DNA of 64,000 nt from Candidatus Thorarchaeota archaeon (GCA_008080745.1 SHMX01000003.1:282971-346970); one strand, 5' to 3'. Positions 17,507-27,467 are shown, counted from the stretch's first letter. Translations and numbers: made by a program. Notes: generated by a model from the sequence alone, not told the origin.

Positions 17507-19188
17507 CAGTACTTTCTCTCCTTCACTTCGAATTTGCCCAGTGTCACATCGATATATTCAGTCTTGATAGCTCCGCTCTCCATCAAAGTGAAGAGTGAAT
17601 GTTTTAGAAACTCGGAATCATCACGCTCGGGATAATCGGAACGCCAATGAGCACCCCTACTCTCTCTGCGCATGAGCGCTCCCATTGTGATGATTTCAGC
17701 AAGTAATAACATGTTCTCCAATTCTAGTGTTCGTATTAGTGAATAATTAAATCGTATATCAGTGGGACCAATACTGATTTTTTCAAAGCGCTCTCGCAGA
17801 TTTCGAATCGTACGTAGAGCTTCTTCAAGATCCTCTTGGCTTCTATACACTCCTACAAGGTTATCCATGGTCTTTTTCATTTCCTTTCTCAAAATGTTTG
17901 GTGATTCACCTTCAGACCGTACTACCATTGCTTGCAATTTACTACGGTCTCTGAATGCAATATCCTCAACACAGGATGAGTCAGCAAAACTGGCATTTTC
18001 AATGTACTCCAGAGCCGCCTGAGCAACGATTGGGCCAAACACCAATGTTTCCAGTAAGGAGTTTCCTCCTAAACGGTTAGCACCATGAACACTCATACAC
18101 GAGGTTTCCCCTACTGAAAACAATCCAGAAATGGATGTTGCCCCGGTTCCATCACAATGGATTCCGCCCATTGAATAATGTTGACCTGGTTGTACAGGAA
18201 TGGGTTCATCAATTGGGTCAATTCCTGCAAAATTCCTGCATATCTCACGAATTCCGGGTAGGCGTGACTTTATTTTTTCTTCACCCAGATGACGTATATC
18301 CAAATGCACATATTCATCCTCTATACCTCGTCCCTTTTCTATCTCCTTTCGAATAGATCTCGCAACGATATCTCGAGGAGCAAGTTCCATCTGCTCAGGA
18401 GCATACCGTTCCATAAATCGTTCATCTTCTGAATTTAGGAGATGTCCACCCTCGCCTCGTGCACCTTCGGTTATGAGAATGTTTGAACCGTAAAGAGTGG
18501 TAGGATGAAATTGAACAAATTCCATATCTTTTAGAGAAGCACCAATCCGAAGAGCCAGAGCACAACCATCACCAGTATTAATGAGCGAATTGGTAGATTT
18601 CCCATAAACTCGACCGAATCCACCAGTAGCAATAATGATAGCTTTGGCAACAAAGCCATGGATTTCTCCAGTGGAAATTTCTAAAGCCGTGAGTCCGCAA
18701 ATCCGTTCATCTTCGCGTACTAATGATGTGACATACCACTCCTCATAGAACTTGATGCCTTTTCTCATAGCTTGCTCATATGTGGTATGTAGAAGATTAT
18801 GACCTGTTTTATCTGCAGCATAACAAGTTCGGGGATACATGGCACCACCAAAGGGTCTCTGGGCTAATTCTCCATCTTCAGTTCGAGAAAACGCAGTTCC
18901 CCATCGTTCATTCTCAATAACGGTCTGTGGAGCTCTCTTAGTAAGAGTCTCTACTATATCTTGGTCAGCAAGGTAATCAGAACCCTTTATGGTATCGAAT
19001 GCATGTTGCTCCCACGAGTCATCTTTACTTAAGGCAGCATTGATTCCGCCTTGTGCTGCCACTGAGTGGGAACGTAAAGGGTGGACTTTCGTTATTACAG
19101 CTACATCAGTATCTTCCGCAAGTTCAATTGCAGCACGAAGACCCGATAAACCAGCTCCTATTACTAAGACATCATGTTTCAGAGTCAA
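17506..19188 (-). CDS. sdhA: Succinate dehydrogenase/fumarate reductase flavoprotein subunit
   Basis: Oxidises succinate to fumarate, or the reverse, with bound FAD. The 560 residues show the dinucleotide-binding start VLVIGAGLSGLRAAIE, the RSHSVAAQGGINAAL motif whose His would bind FAD covalently, EGARGEGGHLLN in the substrate site, HYSMGGIHCDGTG, and NRLGGNSLLE near the flavin. The start is TTG at 19186-19188 behind GGAGAGAGGA; no ATG fits. Together with sdhB it forms the soluble half of complex II. In transcription order it follows fumC and korAB, but the restriction-modification pair lies between. The direction of the reaction in vivo cannot be told. Confidence 0.95.
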   Translation of the reverse strand: MTLKHDVLVIGAGLSGLRAAIELAEDTDVAVITKVHPLRSHSVAAQGGINAALSKDDSWEQHAFDTIKGSDYLADQDIVETLTKRAPQTVIENERWGTAFSRTEDGELAQRPFGGAMYPRTCYAADKTGHNLLHTTYEQAMRKGIKFYEEWYVTSLVREDERICGLTALEISTGEIHGFVAKAIIIATGGFGRVYGKSTNSLINTGDGCALALRIGASLKDMEFVQFHPTTLYGSNILITEGARGEGGHLLNSEDERFMERYAPEQMELAPRDIVARSIRKEIEKGRGIEDEYVHLDIRHLGEEKIKSRLPGIREICRNFAGIDPIDEPIPVQPGQHYSMGGIHCDGTGATSISGLFSVGETSCMSVHGANRLGGNSLLETLVFGPIVAQAALEYIENASFADSSCVEDIAFRDRSKLQAMVVRSEGESPNILRKEMKKTMDNLVGVYRSQEDLEEALRTIRNLRERFEKISIGPTDIRFNYSLIRTLELENMLLLAEIITMGALMRRESRGAHWRSDYPERDDSEFLKHSLFTLMESGAIKTEYIDVTLGKFEVKERKY

Positions 19189-19344
19189 ATCCTCTCTCCT
19201 CGGACATATCTTTCTCCGAACAGAAAATATTCTAGCCGTATTACTTAAAGCCCCTTTGGGGGTGTATATTAATCAAGCCAATAAAGTACACAAGATTAAT
19301 CAAATACAAATTCAGAGAAACGAGTAATAGTTCTTGCTAAGAAG

Positions 19345-20076
19345 ATGGGAGAGAGTCCAGTGACCAGCGTAATTGAGATGACTATTCAAGAATTAGAAAG
19401 AAAACTACAAGCGATAAAAGAACTTGGATTTGTTCGTTCCACAAGAAGAGGCCCTACCGGAATTGGACATACTTTTGAGGGGCTGATGGGTTACTCGGAG
19501 AATAATATAGCAATCCCTGATTGGGGGTTAGTGGAATTAAAAACAACTAGAAAAAAATCTGACAATCTAATAACACTCTTTTCAAAAGCTCCAAAAAGAG
19601 TAGAAGGAATCACTCCAAAATATCTAGTTGAAAAGCACGGATATTGGGATGAAACTAAATCAAGACCAGCACTTTATACTACAATAAGTGGTACAGAACC
19701 AAACAATCTAGGCTGGATTCTAAAAATAAATGATAACCAGAACGAATTAGAAATAATTCATAATGGTACAAAAGTGGCATTTCAATCACTAAATGAATTA
19801 GAATCAATAATAGAGAAAAAAATTAGTAATCTGGCTTTAGTATTGGCAGATTCAATTAAAAAAGACAGAGATGAGTTCTTTCACTATAATGAAGCTTGGC
19901 TTCTTGCTGAACCAGACAGTAAGAATTTGGTGAAAGTCATCAGAGAGGGACATCTTTTGTTCGATTGGAGGATGCATATTAAACCAAGTGGAGTAACAAG
20001 AGATCATGGACCAGGCTATCGAATAAAGGAGGCATCTCTGCCCCATTTGTTTTCAAAACGCAAAAGACTGATTTAG
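19345..20076 (+). CDS. MvaI/BcnI-family type II restriction endonuclease
   Basis: A 243-residue protein matching the MvaI/BcnI restriction fold, monomeric enzymes that cut or nick CCWGG/CCSGG-type sites. Seen: RRGPTGIGHTFEGLMG (conserved glycine-rich entry), IPDWGLVELKTTRK with a PD-(D/E)xK-like active site (Asp59, Glu64, Lys66), and LITLFSKAP after it. The C-terminal part (HYNEAWLLAE and the DWRMHIKP region) fits the recognition domain. The stop overlaps by 4 bases the stop of the convergent methyltransferase. The pair is a complete type II restriction-modification unit. The precise site is inferred from family only. AT-richer codon use and its location within a metabolic cluster suggest acquisition by transfer. 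Confidence 0.88.
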   Translation: MGESPVTSVIEMTIQELERKLQAIKELGFVRSTRRGPTGIGHTFEGLMGYSENNIAIPDWGLVELKTTRKKSDNLITLFSKAPKRVEGITPKYLVEKHGYWDETKSRPALYTTISGTEPNNLGWILKINDNQNELEIIHNGTKVAFQSLNELESIIEKKISNLALVLADSIKKDRDEFFHYNEAWLLAEPDSKNLVKVIREGHLLFDWRMHIKPSGVTRDHGPGYRIKEASLPHLFSKRKRLI

Positions 20077-21368
20077 TTCTTGCGAAGAATAACAATATTC
20101 TCAGTATGCATAGTATCAGCAGAGATTCCCTCTATATTTTCAGGTGCATTTTGCCAAGGCATGCGTTTTTGGGGGATATCTCTTCCAATAGTCATTTCAT
20201 GTGAAAATCCAATTTCATCACCTAATTCTACAATAATTAGATTCGTAGGAATTCTAATCCTGCTCATCGACCTATTACCAACCACTATACAAGCAACGGA
20301 ATTTCTCCTTAGCTTCCGATACATCTCCAACAATGACTCGTTCAATTCGAAAAAGAAATTGTAAAAATCTTTAGCTCTTTTCGGACTCCTTTTAGAAATA
20401 GCAGAATAAGTGAGGTCAAGAGTATTGCTAGCCAATATGTTTTCTTCATACACTCTTTTTGCTCTACCACCAAGTCCCCTCTTATCAACAGTCTTGATGT
20501 CATGCAAATCAAGTCCAACCCATAGAGCAGGATATCTACTGAACTGACCATATGCCACGGTTGTGGAATGATCGCCATATGGTGGAGAGGTGATAATTGA
20601 ATCAACCGACCCGTTTTCGATTGGAGTATCTCGATTGTCTATTTCAATTATCTCTGGTTTGTGATAGGATTTTGGTAAATTTCGTACGAACCCGTCCATC
20701 AAAGGAATGCATCGATCAATATGAGATAGGAAAGAAGTCAAAACATCAGGATTGAAACTTTTCATTTTCTTTTTACTCATTCTTACAATCTTGAATTCTC
20801 TTTTCTTAAGAAAGGATACATCTCTAACTGTAGATGCTAAACACAGTAGAAAGAAGTTTCGTGTATCTTGAGATTCTATTGAATCAATCGCTTCACGAAT
20901 TAAAGACAAATCTGATTGAACTGCAGGGCTAAACCAATAGTCTATATTGGGCATTTCAGGAGGTTGAAGAGAAACGTCCTTTCTTCTAATTTTATGGATA
21001 TTGTCTATGAGGTCCCCTTTAGTTTTCCTTAGTTTAATAGGTGAAATAGGTGTAGTTTTTACGCGGGATAAAAAAATTGCAAAAGGATTTAGATCGGTGC
21101 CAATAGATTTCCGATGGTATAGCATGGATTCAACTAGTGTTGAGCCAGACCCACAAAACGGATCCCATATAATATCATTTTCCTCCGAATACGATGAAAG
21201 CAATCTAGCAACAATTTGAGGAATCATTCTTGCAGGATAGGGATGAAGACCGTGTGTGAAATATTTGGTGTCAGCTCCAGCAAAGGTCCAGTCTTCAGAT
21301 GAATCTCGTTCAATATCTGAGTCATAATCGCTTATCCGGGTTTGATCCATGTATTTCCAACCACGCAT
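20073..21368 (-). CDS. N4-cytosine DNA methyltransferase partner of the MvaI-like endonuclease
   Basis: A beta-class methyltransferase of about 431 residues. Motif I, IIWDPFCGSGSTLVES, comes first (about residue 70), preceded by KYFTHGLHPYPARMIP, a block common to MvaI-like and related m4C methylases. Motif IV is IITSPPYGDH (about residue 255); SPPY is typical of N4-cytosine or some adenine enzymes. It would protect the host from the convergent endonuclease. The frame is open to TTG 21383. I prefer ATG 21368, which has GGTG nine bases upstream. It is convergent with and overlaps the endonuclease, so their expression must come from separate promoters. Confidence 0.88.
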   Translation of the reverse strand: MRGWKYMDQTRISDYDSDIERDSSEDWTFAGADTKYFTHGLHPYPARMIPQIVARLLSSYSEENDIIWDPFCGSGSTLVESMLYHRKSIGTDLNPFAIFLSRVKTTPISPIKLRKTKGDLIDNIHKIRRKDVSLQPPEMPNIDYWFSPAVQSDLSLIREAIDSIESQDTRNFFLLCLASTVRDVSFLKKREFKIVRMSKKKMKSFNPDVLTSFLSHIDRCIPLMDGFVRNLPKSYHKPEIIEIDNRDTPIENGSVDSIITSPPYGDHSTTVAYGQFSRYPALWVGLDLHDIKTVDKRGLGGRAKRVYEENILASNTLDLTYSAISKRSPKRAKDFYNFFFELNESLLEMYRKLRRNSVACIVVGNRSMSRIRIPTNLIIVELGDEIGFSHEMTIGRDIPQKRMPWQNAPENIEGISADTMHTENIVILRKN

Positions 21369-21475
21369 GAATTGTTTCACCAACTTATCAAACTAATGCT
21401 TTTACCTTTATTATCCAGTATATACTCTATCTGGGGGATAATAAGGTCCTACAAAAGAAATGTGCTTTAGTGAAT

Positions 21476-22861
21476 CTATACCATTTTATGAGGATCAAGA
21501 ATCTCATCCAAGTTTTCAATAGAGATGTTCATATCTTGCAGCGTTTCTCGAATGGTCTTACCACTCTCAAGCGCTTTCCTTGCTACTTCTGACGCCTTAT
21601 CATAGCCAATGTAAGGTGTAAGCCGAGTAGCTATCATCAGACTGCGATCTAATTGTGATTGGATATTGTCTTCATTTGCCTCAAGTCCCTCCAGACAATT
21701 ATCGGAAAAGGATTTGATGCCATTAGTAAGAATATGAATAGAGTCAAGAATATTGGAAATGATGAGTGGTTTGGTGACACACAGGTCCAGAATACTACCT
21801 AACGATTCAGCCATGGATATTGCATGGTCATATCCCAGCACCTGGATACCGACTTGTATAAGAGCTTCTGATTGAGTGGGGTTAATTTTTCCCGGCATGA
21901 TAGATGAGCCGGGTTCGTTTGCAGGTAAATCTAGTTCACCAAGACCAGCTCTGGGTCCAGAACCCATCCAGCGAATATCATTAGCCATTTTAATCAGAGC
22001 AAGAGCAAGCAGCTTGAGAGATGAACTCAGTCTCACCATAGTTCTATGAGAGGCTATACCCTCAGCCTTCAAAAAATGGGTCCTGAAGGGATTTCCTGTG
22101 ATGGTTTCCAGATGAGATACAACTTGCTCAGCAAATTTGTCACTACTGTTTAGTCCAGTTCCTAAAGCAGTACCACCAATGGGAACAATTACTAAATCTT
22201 CACGTATTTCTTGAATCTCCCCAAAACACTTGACTAATTGTGTTCGATAGACAGAGAATTCCATACTGAGGGGAATAGGTACTGCATCTTGAAGATGTGT
22301 TCTACCGACCTTTACAATCCCCCTAAATTGCTTAACCTTTTTATCGAGAACATGGATGATTCTATCAATTGCTGGAAGAAGGTCTTTGTTTATTACATCA
22401 AGAGCAGCAACATGCATCGCGGTAGGTATCACATCGTTTGAAGATTGGCCCATATTGACATGATCGTTTGGGTGTACTGGTTTCTTCTCTCCCAAGGGGG
22501 AACCAAGAATTTCATTAGCTCGATTTGCTAGAACTTCATTCATATTCATGTTAGTCTGTGTTCCTGAGCCAGTCTGGTAGATGTCAACAGGAAACTGATC
22601 CAACATTTTTTTCTGGCTGGTAATCTCATCAATGGCCTGTAGAAGTGCTTTTCCAAGTTCTTTATCGATGTTACCTAATTCCATATTGGCAAGAAGACAG
22701 GCTTTCTTCACTTCAGCTAAAGCATGGATAAACTTGGCAGGCAACTGTTTTCCTGAGATGTGAAAATTCTGTATAGCCCGTTGGGTGCTTATCCCCCAAT
22801 AAGCATCTGCTGGGACCGCCATTTCACCCAGAACATCATGTTCTATTCGTTTTTCAGACAT
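21476..22861 (-). CDS. fumC: Class II fumarate hydratase
   Basis: Interconverts fumarate and malate. The 461 residues show the superfamily signature GSSIMPGKINPTQ (PGK and NPTQ rather than the aspartase PAKVNPV), TGSGTQTNMN, HPNDHVNMGQSSND, and GRTHLQDAVPI with the His of the active site. It belongs to the iron-free class II type rather than the two-subunit class I enzyme of many methanogens. ATG 22861 has GGAG eight bases upstream. It begins 22 bases after korB stops, in the same direction, so fumC is co-transcribed with korAB. The aspartate ammonia-lyase alternative is less likely because of the PGKINPTQ sequence. Confidence 0.93.
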   Translation of the reverse strand: MSEKRIEHDVLGEMAVPADAYWGISTQRAIQNFHISGKQLPAKFIHALAEVKKACLLANMELGNIDKELGKALLQAIDEITSQKKMLDQFPVDIYQTGSGTQTNMNMNEVLANRANEILGSPLGEKKPVHPNDHVNMGQSSNDVIPTAMHVAALDVINKDLLPAIDRIIHVLDKKVKQFRGIVKVGRTHLQDAVPIPLSMEFSVYRTQLVKCFGEIQEIREDLVIVPIGGTALGTGLNSSDKFAEQVVSHLETITGNPFRTHFLKAEGIASHRTMVRLSSSLKLLALALIKMANDIRWMGSGPRAGLGELDLPANEPGSSIMPGKINPTQSEALIQVGIQVLGYDHAISMAESLGSILDLCVTKPLIISNILDSIHILTNGIKSFSDNCLEGLEANEDNIQSQLDRSLMIATRLTPYIGYDKASEVARKALESGKTIRETLQDMNISIENLDEILDPHKMV

Positions 22862-22883
22862 GACCAAATCTCCATTGAGATCT

Positions 22884-23753
22884 CTATTGAATAACTCTTC
22901 GATCGATTATTTCTTGAAGTTTCTGTAAATCATTCTCCTTCATTCTCAGCTTACCATCTTTGGGTATGGCAAGTCCCTCTTTGAGAAGTGGTTTTTCAGC
23001 TTTGTAAAAGAGGCCAAGCGGTAAATTATCATACCCCTCTTGAGCCTTCTCTAAGGCAGCTGTCTTATCCGATGGATCATGTCCCTCTTCTTCCAGTGAA
23101 TAAGTGTGACTATTGAAATATTTCCAAGTTAGTTCATGATTATAGGTGACACAGGGTTGGAGAATATCGATTACTGCAAAGCCCTTATGTTGCACAGCTT
23201 GAACCATAAGATCGATCAACATCTTTCGTTTCCCTGCGAATCCACGAGCTACAAAGGTAGCTCCATTTACAATTGCCAAGGGCAAAGGTAGAACAGGCAT
23301 CATTGGTGATCCTACCGGAGGTGGAGAGGTCTTGGACTCGTATCCTCTAGGTGCTGTAGGAGCATATTGGCCTTTTGTTAGACCATTTACTCCATTATTG
23401 TGAATGAATACCGCAATGTTGACATTTCTTCTTGCTCCATGAAGATAATGACCTAGTCCTTCACCAAGACAATCGCCATCTCCTGTAATCACAATTACCT
23501 TTAGATCTTCATTTGCAAGATGGACCCCTGTTGCTATTGGTACTGGACGGCCATGAAGTCCATGAAGGGCATTCATGTTAATATAATGAGGAAGTTTACC
23601 TGAACAACCGATTCCAGAAATTAAGACCAGTTCTTCATGGGGTACTTCCAATTTTATAGCTGCCTGCTTCAATGCTGCGCGAATTCCAAAATTCCCGCAA
23701 CCAATACACCAAGTTGCCTCTTGTGGCTCGGATAGTTGACTCTCTTCAATCAT
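22884..23753 (-). CDS. korB: 2-oxoacid:ferredoxin oxidoreductase, beta (TPP) subunit
   Basis: Binds thiamine diphosphate and, with KorA, decarboxylates a 2-oxoacid to acyl-CoA while reducing ferredoxin. The 289 residues contain WCIGCGNFGI with Cys residues for a [4Fe-4S] cluster, ISGIGCSGKLPHY (third cluster Cys), the TPP/Mg motif VITGDGDCLGEGLGH, and NNGVNGLTKGQYAPT. A fourth cluster Cys is plausible at IDILQPCVTYN. ATGA overlap with korA couples translation. Adjacency to fumC and sdhAB favours 2-oxoglutarate as substrate, but the subfamily cannot be separated from other KorB-like enzymes by eye. Confidence 0.93.
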   Translation of the reverse strand: MIEESQLSEPQEATWCIGCGNFGIRAALKQAAIKLEVPHEELVLISGIGCSGKLPHYINMNALHGLHGRPVPIATGVHLANEDLKVIVITGDGDCLGEGLGHYLHGARRNVNIAVFIHNNGVNGLTKGQYAPTAPRGYESKTSPPPVGSPMMPVLPLPLAIVNGATFVARGFAGKRKMLIDLMVQAVQHKGFAVIDILQPCVTYNHELTWKYFNSHTYSLEEEGHDPSDKTAALEKAQEGYDNLPLGLFYKAEKPLLKEGLAIPKDGKLRMKENDLQKLQEIIDRRVIQ

Positions 23754-25465
23754 TCAATACCAGCCTCCTTAAGCTGTTTCATAATCCATCTCGCTGTCAT
23801 TGGTCTCGCATCATATTTGTTAACCTCGTGATGAACTGCGAGTCCCGTCTCCATTCGGACGAGTTTTGCAAAGAGTGAGGTGGAATTCTGTTCTACAGAA
23901 ATTATCTGATCAGCAGTATCGAATATTGTTCTAAGCGTTTCATCTCGAAGTGGATAGACATCGCAGAAGTGAAGCTGATTAATAGACATGCCATTAGAGG
24001 ATAGAATCTTCATAGCCTCGTAGGCTGCCCCCCAGGTTGAACCCCAGGTCATAAGTGTGGTCTTGGCATCTTCAGGACCAAAAATCCTAGGTTCCTGCAT
24101 CTCTTCCAAAATTTGAGGTGTCTTCTTTAGAAATTTTTCAACCATAGCTTTTCGAACTATAGGGTCCTCTGTCACATGACCATCCTCAAGATGGGCATTA
24201 CCTGTGGAAACAACTACCTTTCCCTTATCACCGGGAAATGCACGAGGGGAAATTCCATCTTCGGTCAGCTCATAGCGTTTGTAATCTTCAATATCATCGG
24301 GAGCGATTTTTCCTCTATCGATTTCAACATTTGAAACATCAAGATGTTCAATATTCAATATCGAGTCGGCAAAATGCTGGTCCCCCAGAATGAGAGCGGG
24401 AATTTGAAAACGATCCGCTAGATTAAAGGCTCGAATAGCGACTTCAAAACCCTCTTGTGGGTCTTTTGGTGCGAACATAACTCTTGGAAATTCGCCTTGG
24501 CTAGCAAATAACAGAAACATAAGATCGGATTGTTCAGTTCTAGTGGGAAGTCCCGTGCTTGGTCCACCACGCTGAGCATCATATATCACTATGGGAGTTT
24601 CGGTCATGGCTGCAAGACCCAATCCTTCAACCATGAGAGAGAAACCACCCCCCGATGTAGTAACCATTGTTCGTGCGCCCGCATACGATGCACCTATTGC
24701 CATGTTGATTGCAGCGATTTCATCTTCTGTCTGTAAAGCACCTATCTCCAACTCTTGAGCAGATTGCATAATCGTCTGAAACACTGAGGTGGATGGGCTC
24801 ATTGGATATGCTGATATCCACTTTAGTCCTGCAGCCATTGCTCCAAAGGCAAGACCTTCATTGCCATTCAACAATAGCCAATCTCTACATGCACCCTTTT
24901 CAGCATCTGTCAAGTCATGACGGCACTTGCTCTTGAACTCCTTCTGAGTATATTCGTAAAGTGATTTTGCTACATCAATATTCTTCTGGATAATATTATC
25001 TCCCTTCTTCTTGAAAACAACAGACAGAGCATCTTCAATCATTGAAAAGGGGAAATTTAGGACGGATAGCAAAGTACCCACTGCTGCCACATTTGTCATT
25101 TTTTCGCTGCCTCCGACTTCTTCAGCAGTTTCTTTTAACGGGGCGGGAAAGTGACAAGATTCCATATCTTCGAATTCGATCGATTTATCAAAAATTATAA
25201 CTCCACCATCTACTAATTGGTCTCTTTGTCGTGTGATTCCTTCCTTCACTAATGCAATGACAATATCTATCTCATCAACAGGTGCATAAACTGGTTCGCT
25301 ACTTACACGTACCTGAGTATAATTATAACCACCTCGAATACGAGATCTATAACTTTTGATAGTATGTGTGTAAAAACAAGCGCCAACAAAAAGTTGAGCT
25401 AATAGGTCACCGATAGTATCGATTCCTTGTCCAGCGACACCACCAATATTGAAATTAAGATCCAT
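23750..25465 (-). CDS. korA: 2-oxoacid:ferredoxin oxidoreductase, fused gamma-alpha subunit
   Basis: Partner of KorB, with the gamma domain fused in front of alpha as in two-subunit archaeal enzymes. Residues 1-180 are the gamma domain (FNIGGVAGQGIDTIGDLLA, later YTQVRVSSEPV). From about residue 195 the alpha domain reads NEGLAFGAMAAGLKWISAYPMSPST, then MVTTSGGGFSLMVEGLGLA and DAQRGGPSTGLPTRTEQSD, the conserved CoA/oxoacid-binding loop. YPMSPST replaces the YPITPST of many homologues. The 571-residue length fits. It is the first gene of the korA-korB-fumC transcript; its promoter should lie in the 184 bases upstream, where AT-rich stretches are visible. Confidence 0.93.
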   Translation of the reverse strand: MDLNFNIGGVAGQGIDTIGDLLAQLFVGACFYTHTIKSYRSRIRGGYNYTQVRVSSEPVYAPVDEIDIVIALVKEGITRQRDQLVDGGVIIFDKSIEFEDMESCHFPAPLKETAEEVGGSEKMTNVAAVGTLLSVLNFPFSMIEDALSVVFKKKGDNIIQKNIDVAKSLYEYTQKEFKSKCRHDLTDAEKGACRDWLLLNGNEGLAFGAMAAGLKWISAYPMSPSTSVFQTIMQSAQELEIGALQTEDEIAAINMAIGASYAGARTMVTTSGGGFSLMVEGLGLAAMTETPIVIYDAQRGGPSTGLPTRTEQSDLMFLLFASQGEFPRVMFAPKDPQEGFEVAIRAFNLADRFQIPALILGDQHFADSILNIEHLDVSNVEIDRGKIAPDDIEDYKRYELTEDGISPRAFPGDKGKVVVSTGNAHLEDGHVTEDPIVRKAMVEKFLKKTPQILEEMQEPRIFGPEDAKTTLMTWGSTWGAAYEAMKILSSNGMSINQLHFCDVYPLRDETLRTIFDTADQIISVEQNSTSLFAKLVRMETGLAVHHEVNKYDARPMTARWIMKQLKEAGIE

Positions 25466-25649
25466 CCGATTTATTCGCTCCTAGCATCCTGATTATCAAC
25501 TATAGATAATTAGCATACTACTTATGTCATTTGGAGTGTATTAAAATAAAGAAATGCTAGAATAAAAATCTGATTTAAAAGATAGGAGTTCTATTGTTCT
25601 CAACACCAAGTCATGAATAGAGAATGATTCTTGAGTTAGGACATGTGTA

Positions 25650-27467
25650 TTATATGGGAAGACCAGGAATGTCGTCTTCAATGACCTCTCCATGCTCTTT
25701 GAGAGTAGTCATAACAATATGGTAGGAACGTAAGACATCCTCACGTGAAACTGTACCAATCATAGAATCAGGATCGTTAGGGTGTGTAACAACCGCGAAT
25801 CCTTGACCATGCAAAATCATGTTCTGTAACACCCAATCCATGGTGATATCAGGTTGTAGACGGAGAAACTCCTTCTCGATGAAGAATCGAACCTGGAGTT
25901 CACCACCCCATTTGTAATATGCCTCCTGCATATCATCAGCATATGCAATTCCAAGTAACTGCCAGTCATCATCCACCACAGGAAGAACTTCCGCCCGAGA
26001 CCTCGTCATCTCTCCCAAGGCTACCTCTATAGGCATATCAGCTGATAGTGCCTCAGGATTTGGATTCATCATCATTCCCACCATGACTGCTTTAAGAGCA
26101 TCCACGTACACTGCAGTCTGCAATTTAACGTTCTTTCGTGAGAGCTTGAGAGTATAGATGCTATCTTTCATTATCGAATGACTAACCAGATATGAGCTTG
26201 AAACCGCTATCATGAGTGGGAGCATCATCCCATAATCTCCACTCATCTCAACAATCATAATGATACAAGTGATAGGTGCATGAGCCGCTCCTGCAAACAG
26301 AGCTGCCATACCCACAAGAACGAAGGCCATTGGAGCACCAACCGCATCCGGTGCAATAAATGCAAAAAACTCACCAAGAGCTCCTCCGAGACCCGCACCG
26401 ATAAAGAGTGTTGGAGCAAATACACCGCCGGAACCACCTGATCCTACACTGAATGAAGTGGATAGCATTTTCATCACGCCGAAAACCAACAGTGAGACCC
26501 ACGTAACCTGTCGAAGAAGTGCAGCATTGACAAAAGAATATCCTGTTCCCATGACTGCAGGAGTATATGGCTCTTCATGGAATATACCATGATATCCGGA
26601 GTTTAGTTCATACCATAGTGCAATAATCCCTAATATTCCCAGTAGGACAGCACCAATTGCAGGCTTCACGTATTTGGTGACATCAAGGTCTTCAAAGAAA
26701 TCTTCGAATTTGTAAAAGATAGAAACCCACCCTTTTGATAAAACTCCAAAGATAAGACCCATTATCAGATAGAATATCAACTCAATCTCACTAGTCAATG
26801 TGAATTGAGGTGCAACAAAAGGAGCGGCACCAGCTCCAAAAATCACATTAGAAACTGCAACAGCAAGTACTGTTGAGAGAATGATGGGAATAATAGAGAT
26901 GCCCATAATCTCTCCTGCTACTACCTCGAGTCCGAACATTGCACCCCCCAAAGGTGCATTGAATATAGCAGCTATACCAGAAGCCATACCGCAAATCATG
27001 AGTGTTCGAGTCTTTTCGGTCCCAAGTTTGAGATACTTTGCAAGGGTGGAGCCAGTTCCAGACCCAATCTGAGCAATAGGACCCTCGCTTCCACATGAAC
27101 CTCCAGAACCAATTAGTATAGCAGATGACACTGCCTTCACAATTGGAACGCGAGGTCTCATTTTTCCCTTATCCATGACATAAGACATCATGATGTTGGG
27201 AATTCCATGACCCTCTGCTTCAGGTGCGTAACGCTCCACGATAAACGCACTAACTAATGCACCAATTACTGGAACTAGTATCCACCCGAGGATTCCAATA
27301 ACAGATGGGATTGAGGAAAATAGAGAACTGAGTGCTATTATTGCGTGTTTGAAAACACCAGCACCAATTCCAGATACAATACCAGTCAACGCTCCAAGAG
27401 TGTATAAGACAAGAGCATCATTGGACAGCATCCGTTGCTTAATTTCACTTGCTTGCGTGTTCGTCAT
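25650..27467 (-). CDS. ClC-family chloride channel/antiporter with CBS pair
   Basis: A membrane protein moving chloride, probably in exchange with protons. The 605 residues show the ClC selectivity motifs: EGHGIPNIM (GxGIP), SCGSEGPIAQIGSG (GxEGP, so the gating Glu is present) and GSGGVFAPTLFIGA (GxFxP). About twelve hydrophobic segments span residues 15-440. The last 150 residues hold two CBS domains (MMMNPNPEALSADMPIEVAL and LRLQPDITMDWVLQNMIL), a likely nucleotide-binding regulatory module. ATG 27467 has GGGG directly before it and no spaced SD. It stands alone, so the physiological role, such as pH or osmotic balance, is not shown. Confidence 0.93.
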   Translation of the reverse strand: MTNTQASEIKQRMLSNDALVLYTLGALTGIVSGIGAGVFKHAIIALSSLFSSIPSVIGILGWILVPVIGALVSAFIVERYAPEAEGHGIPNIMMSYVMDKGKMRPRVPIVKAVSSAILIGSGGSCGSEGPIAQIGSGTGSTLAKYLKLGTEKTRTLMICGMASGIAAIFNAPLGGAMFGLEVVAGEIMGISIIPIILSTVLAVAVSNVIFGAGAAPFVAPQFTLTSEIELIFYLIMGLIFGVLSKGWVSIFYKFEDFFEDLDVTKYVKPAIGAVLLGILGIIALWYELNSGYHGIFHEEPYTPAVMGTGYSFVNAALLRQVTWVSLLVFGVMKMLSTSFSVGSGGSGGVFAPTLFIGAGLGGALGEFFAFIAPDAVGAPMAFVLVGMAALFAGAAHAPITCIIMIVEMSGDYGMMLPLMIAVSSSYLVSHSIMKDSIYTLKLSRKNVKLQTAVYVDALKAVMVGMMMNPNPEALSADMPIEVALGEMTRSRAEVLPVVDDDWQLLGIAYADDMQEAYYKWGGELQVRFFIEKEFLRLQPDITMDWVLQNMILHGQGFAVVTHPNDPDSMIGTVSREDVLRSYHIVMTTLKEHGEVIEDDIPGLPI

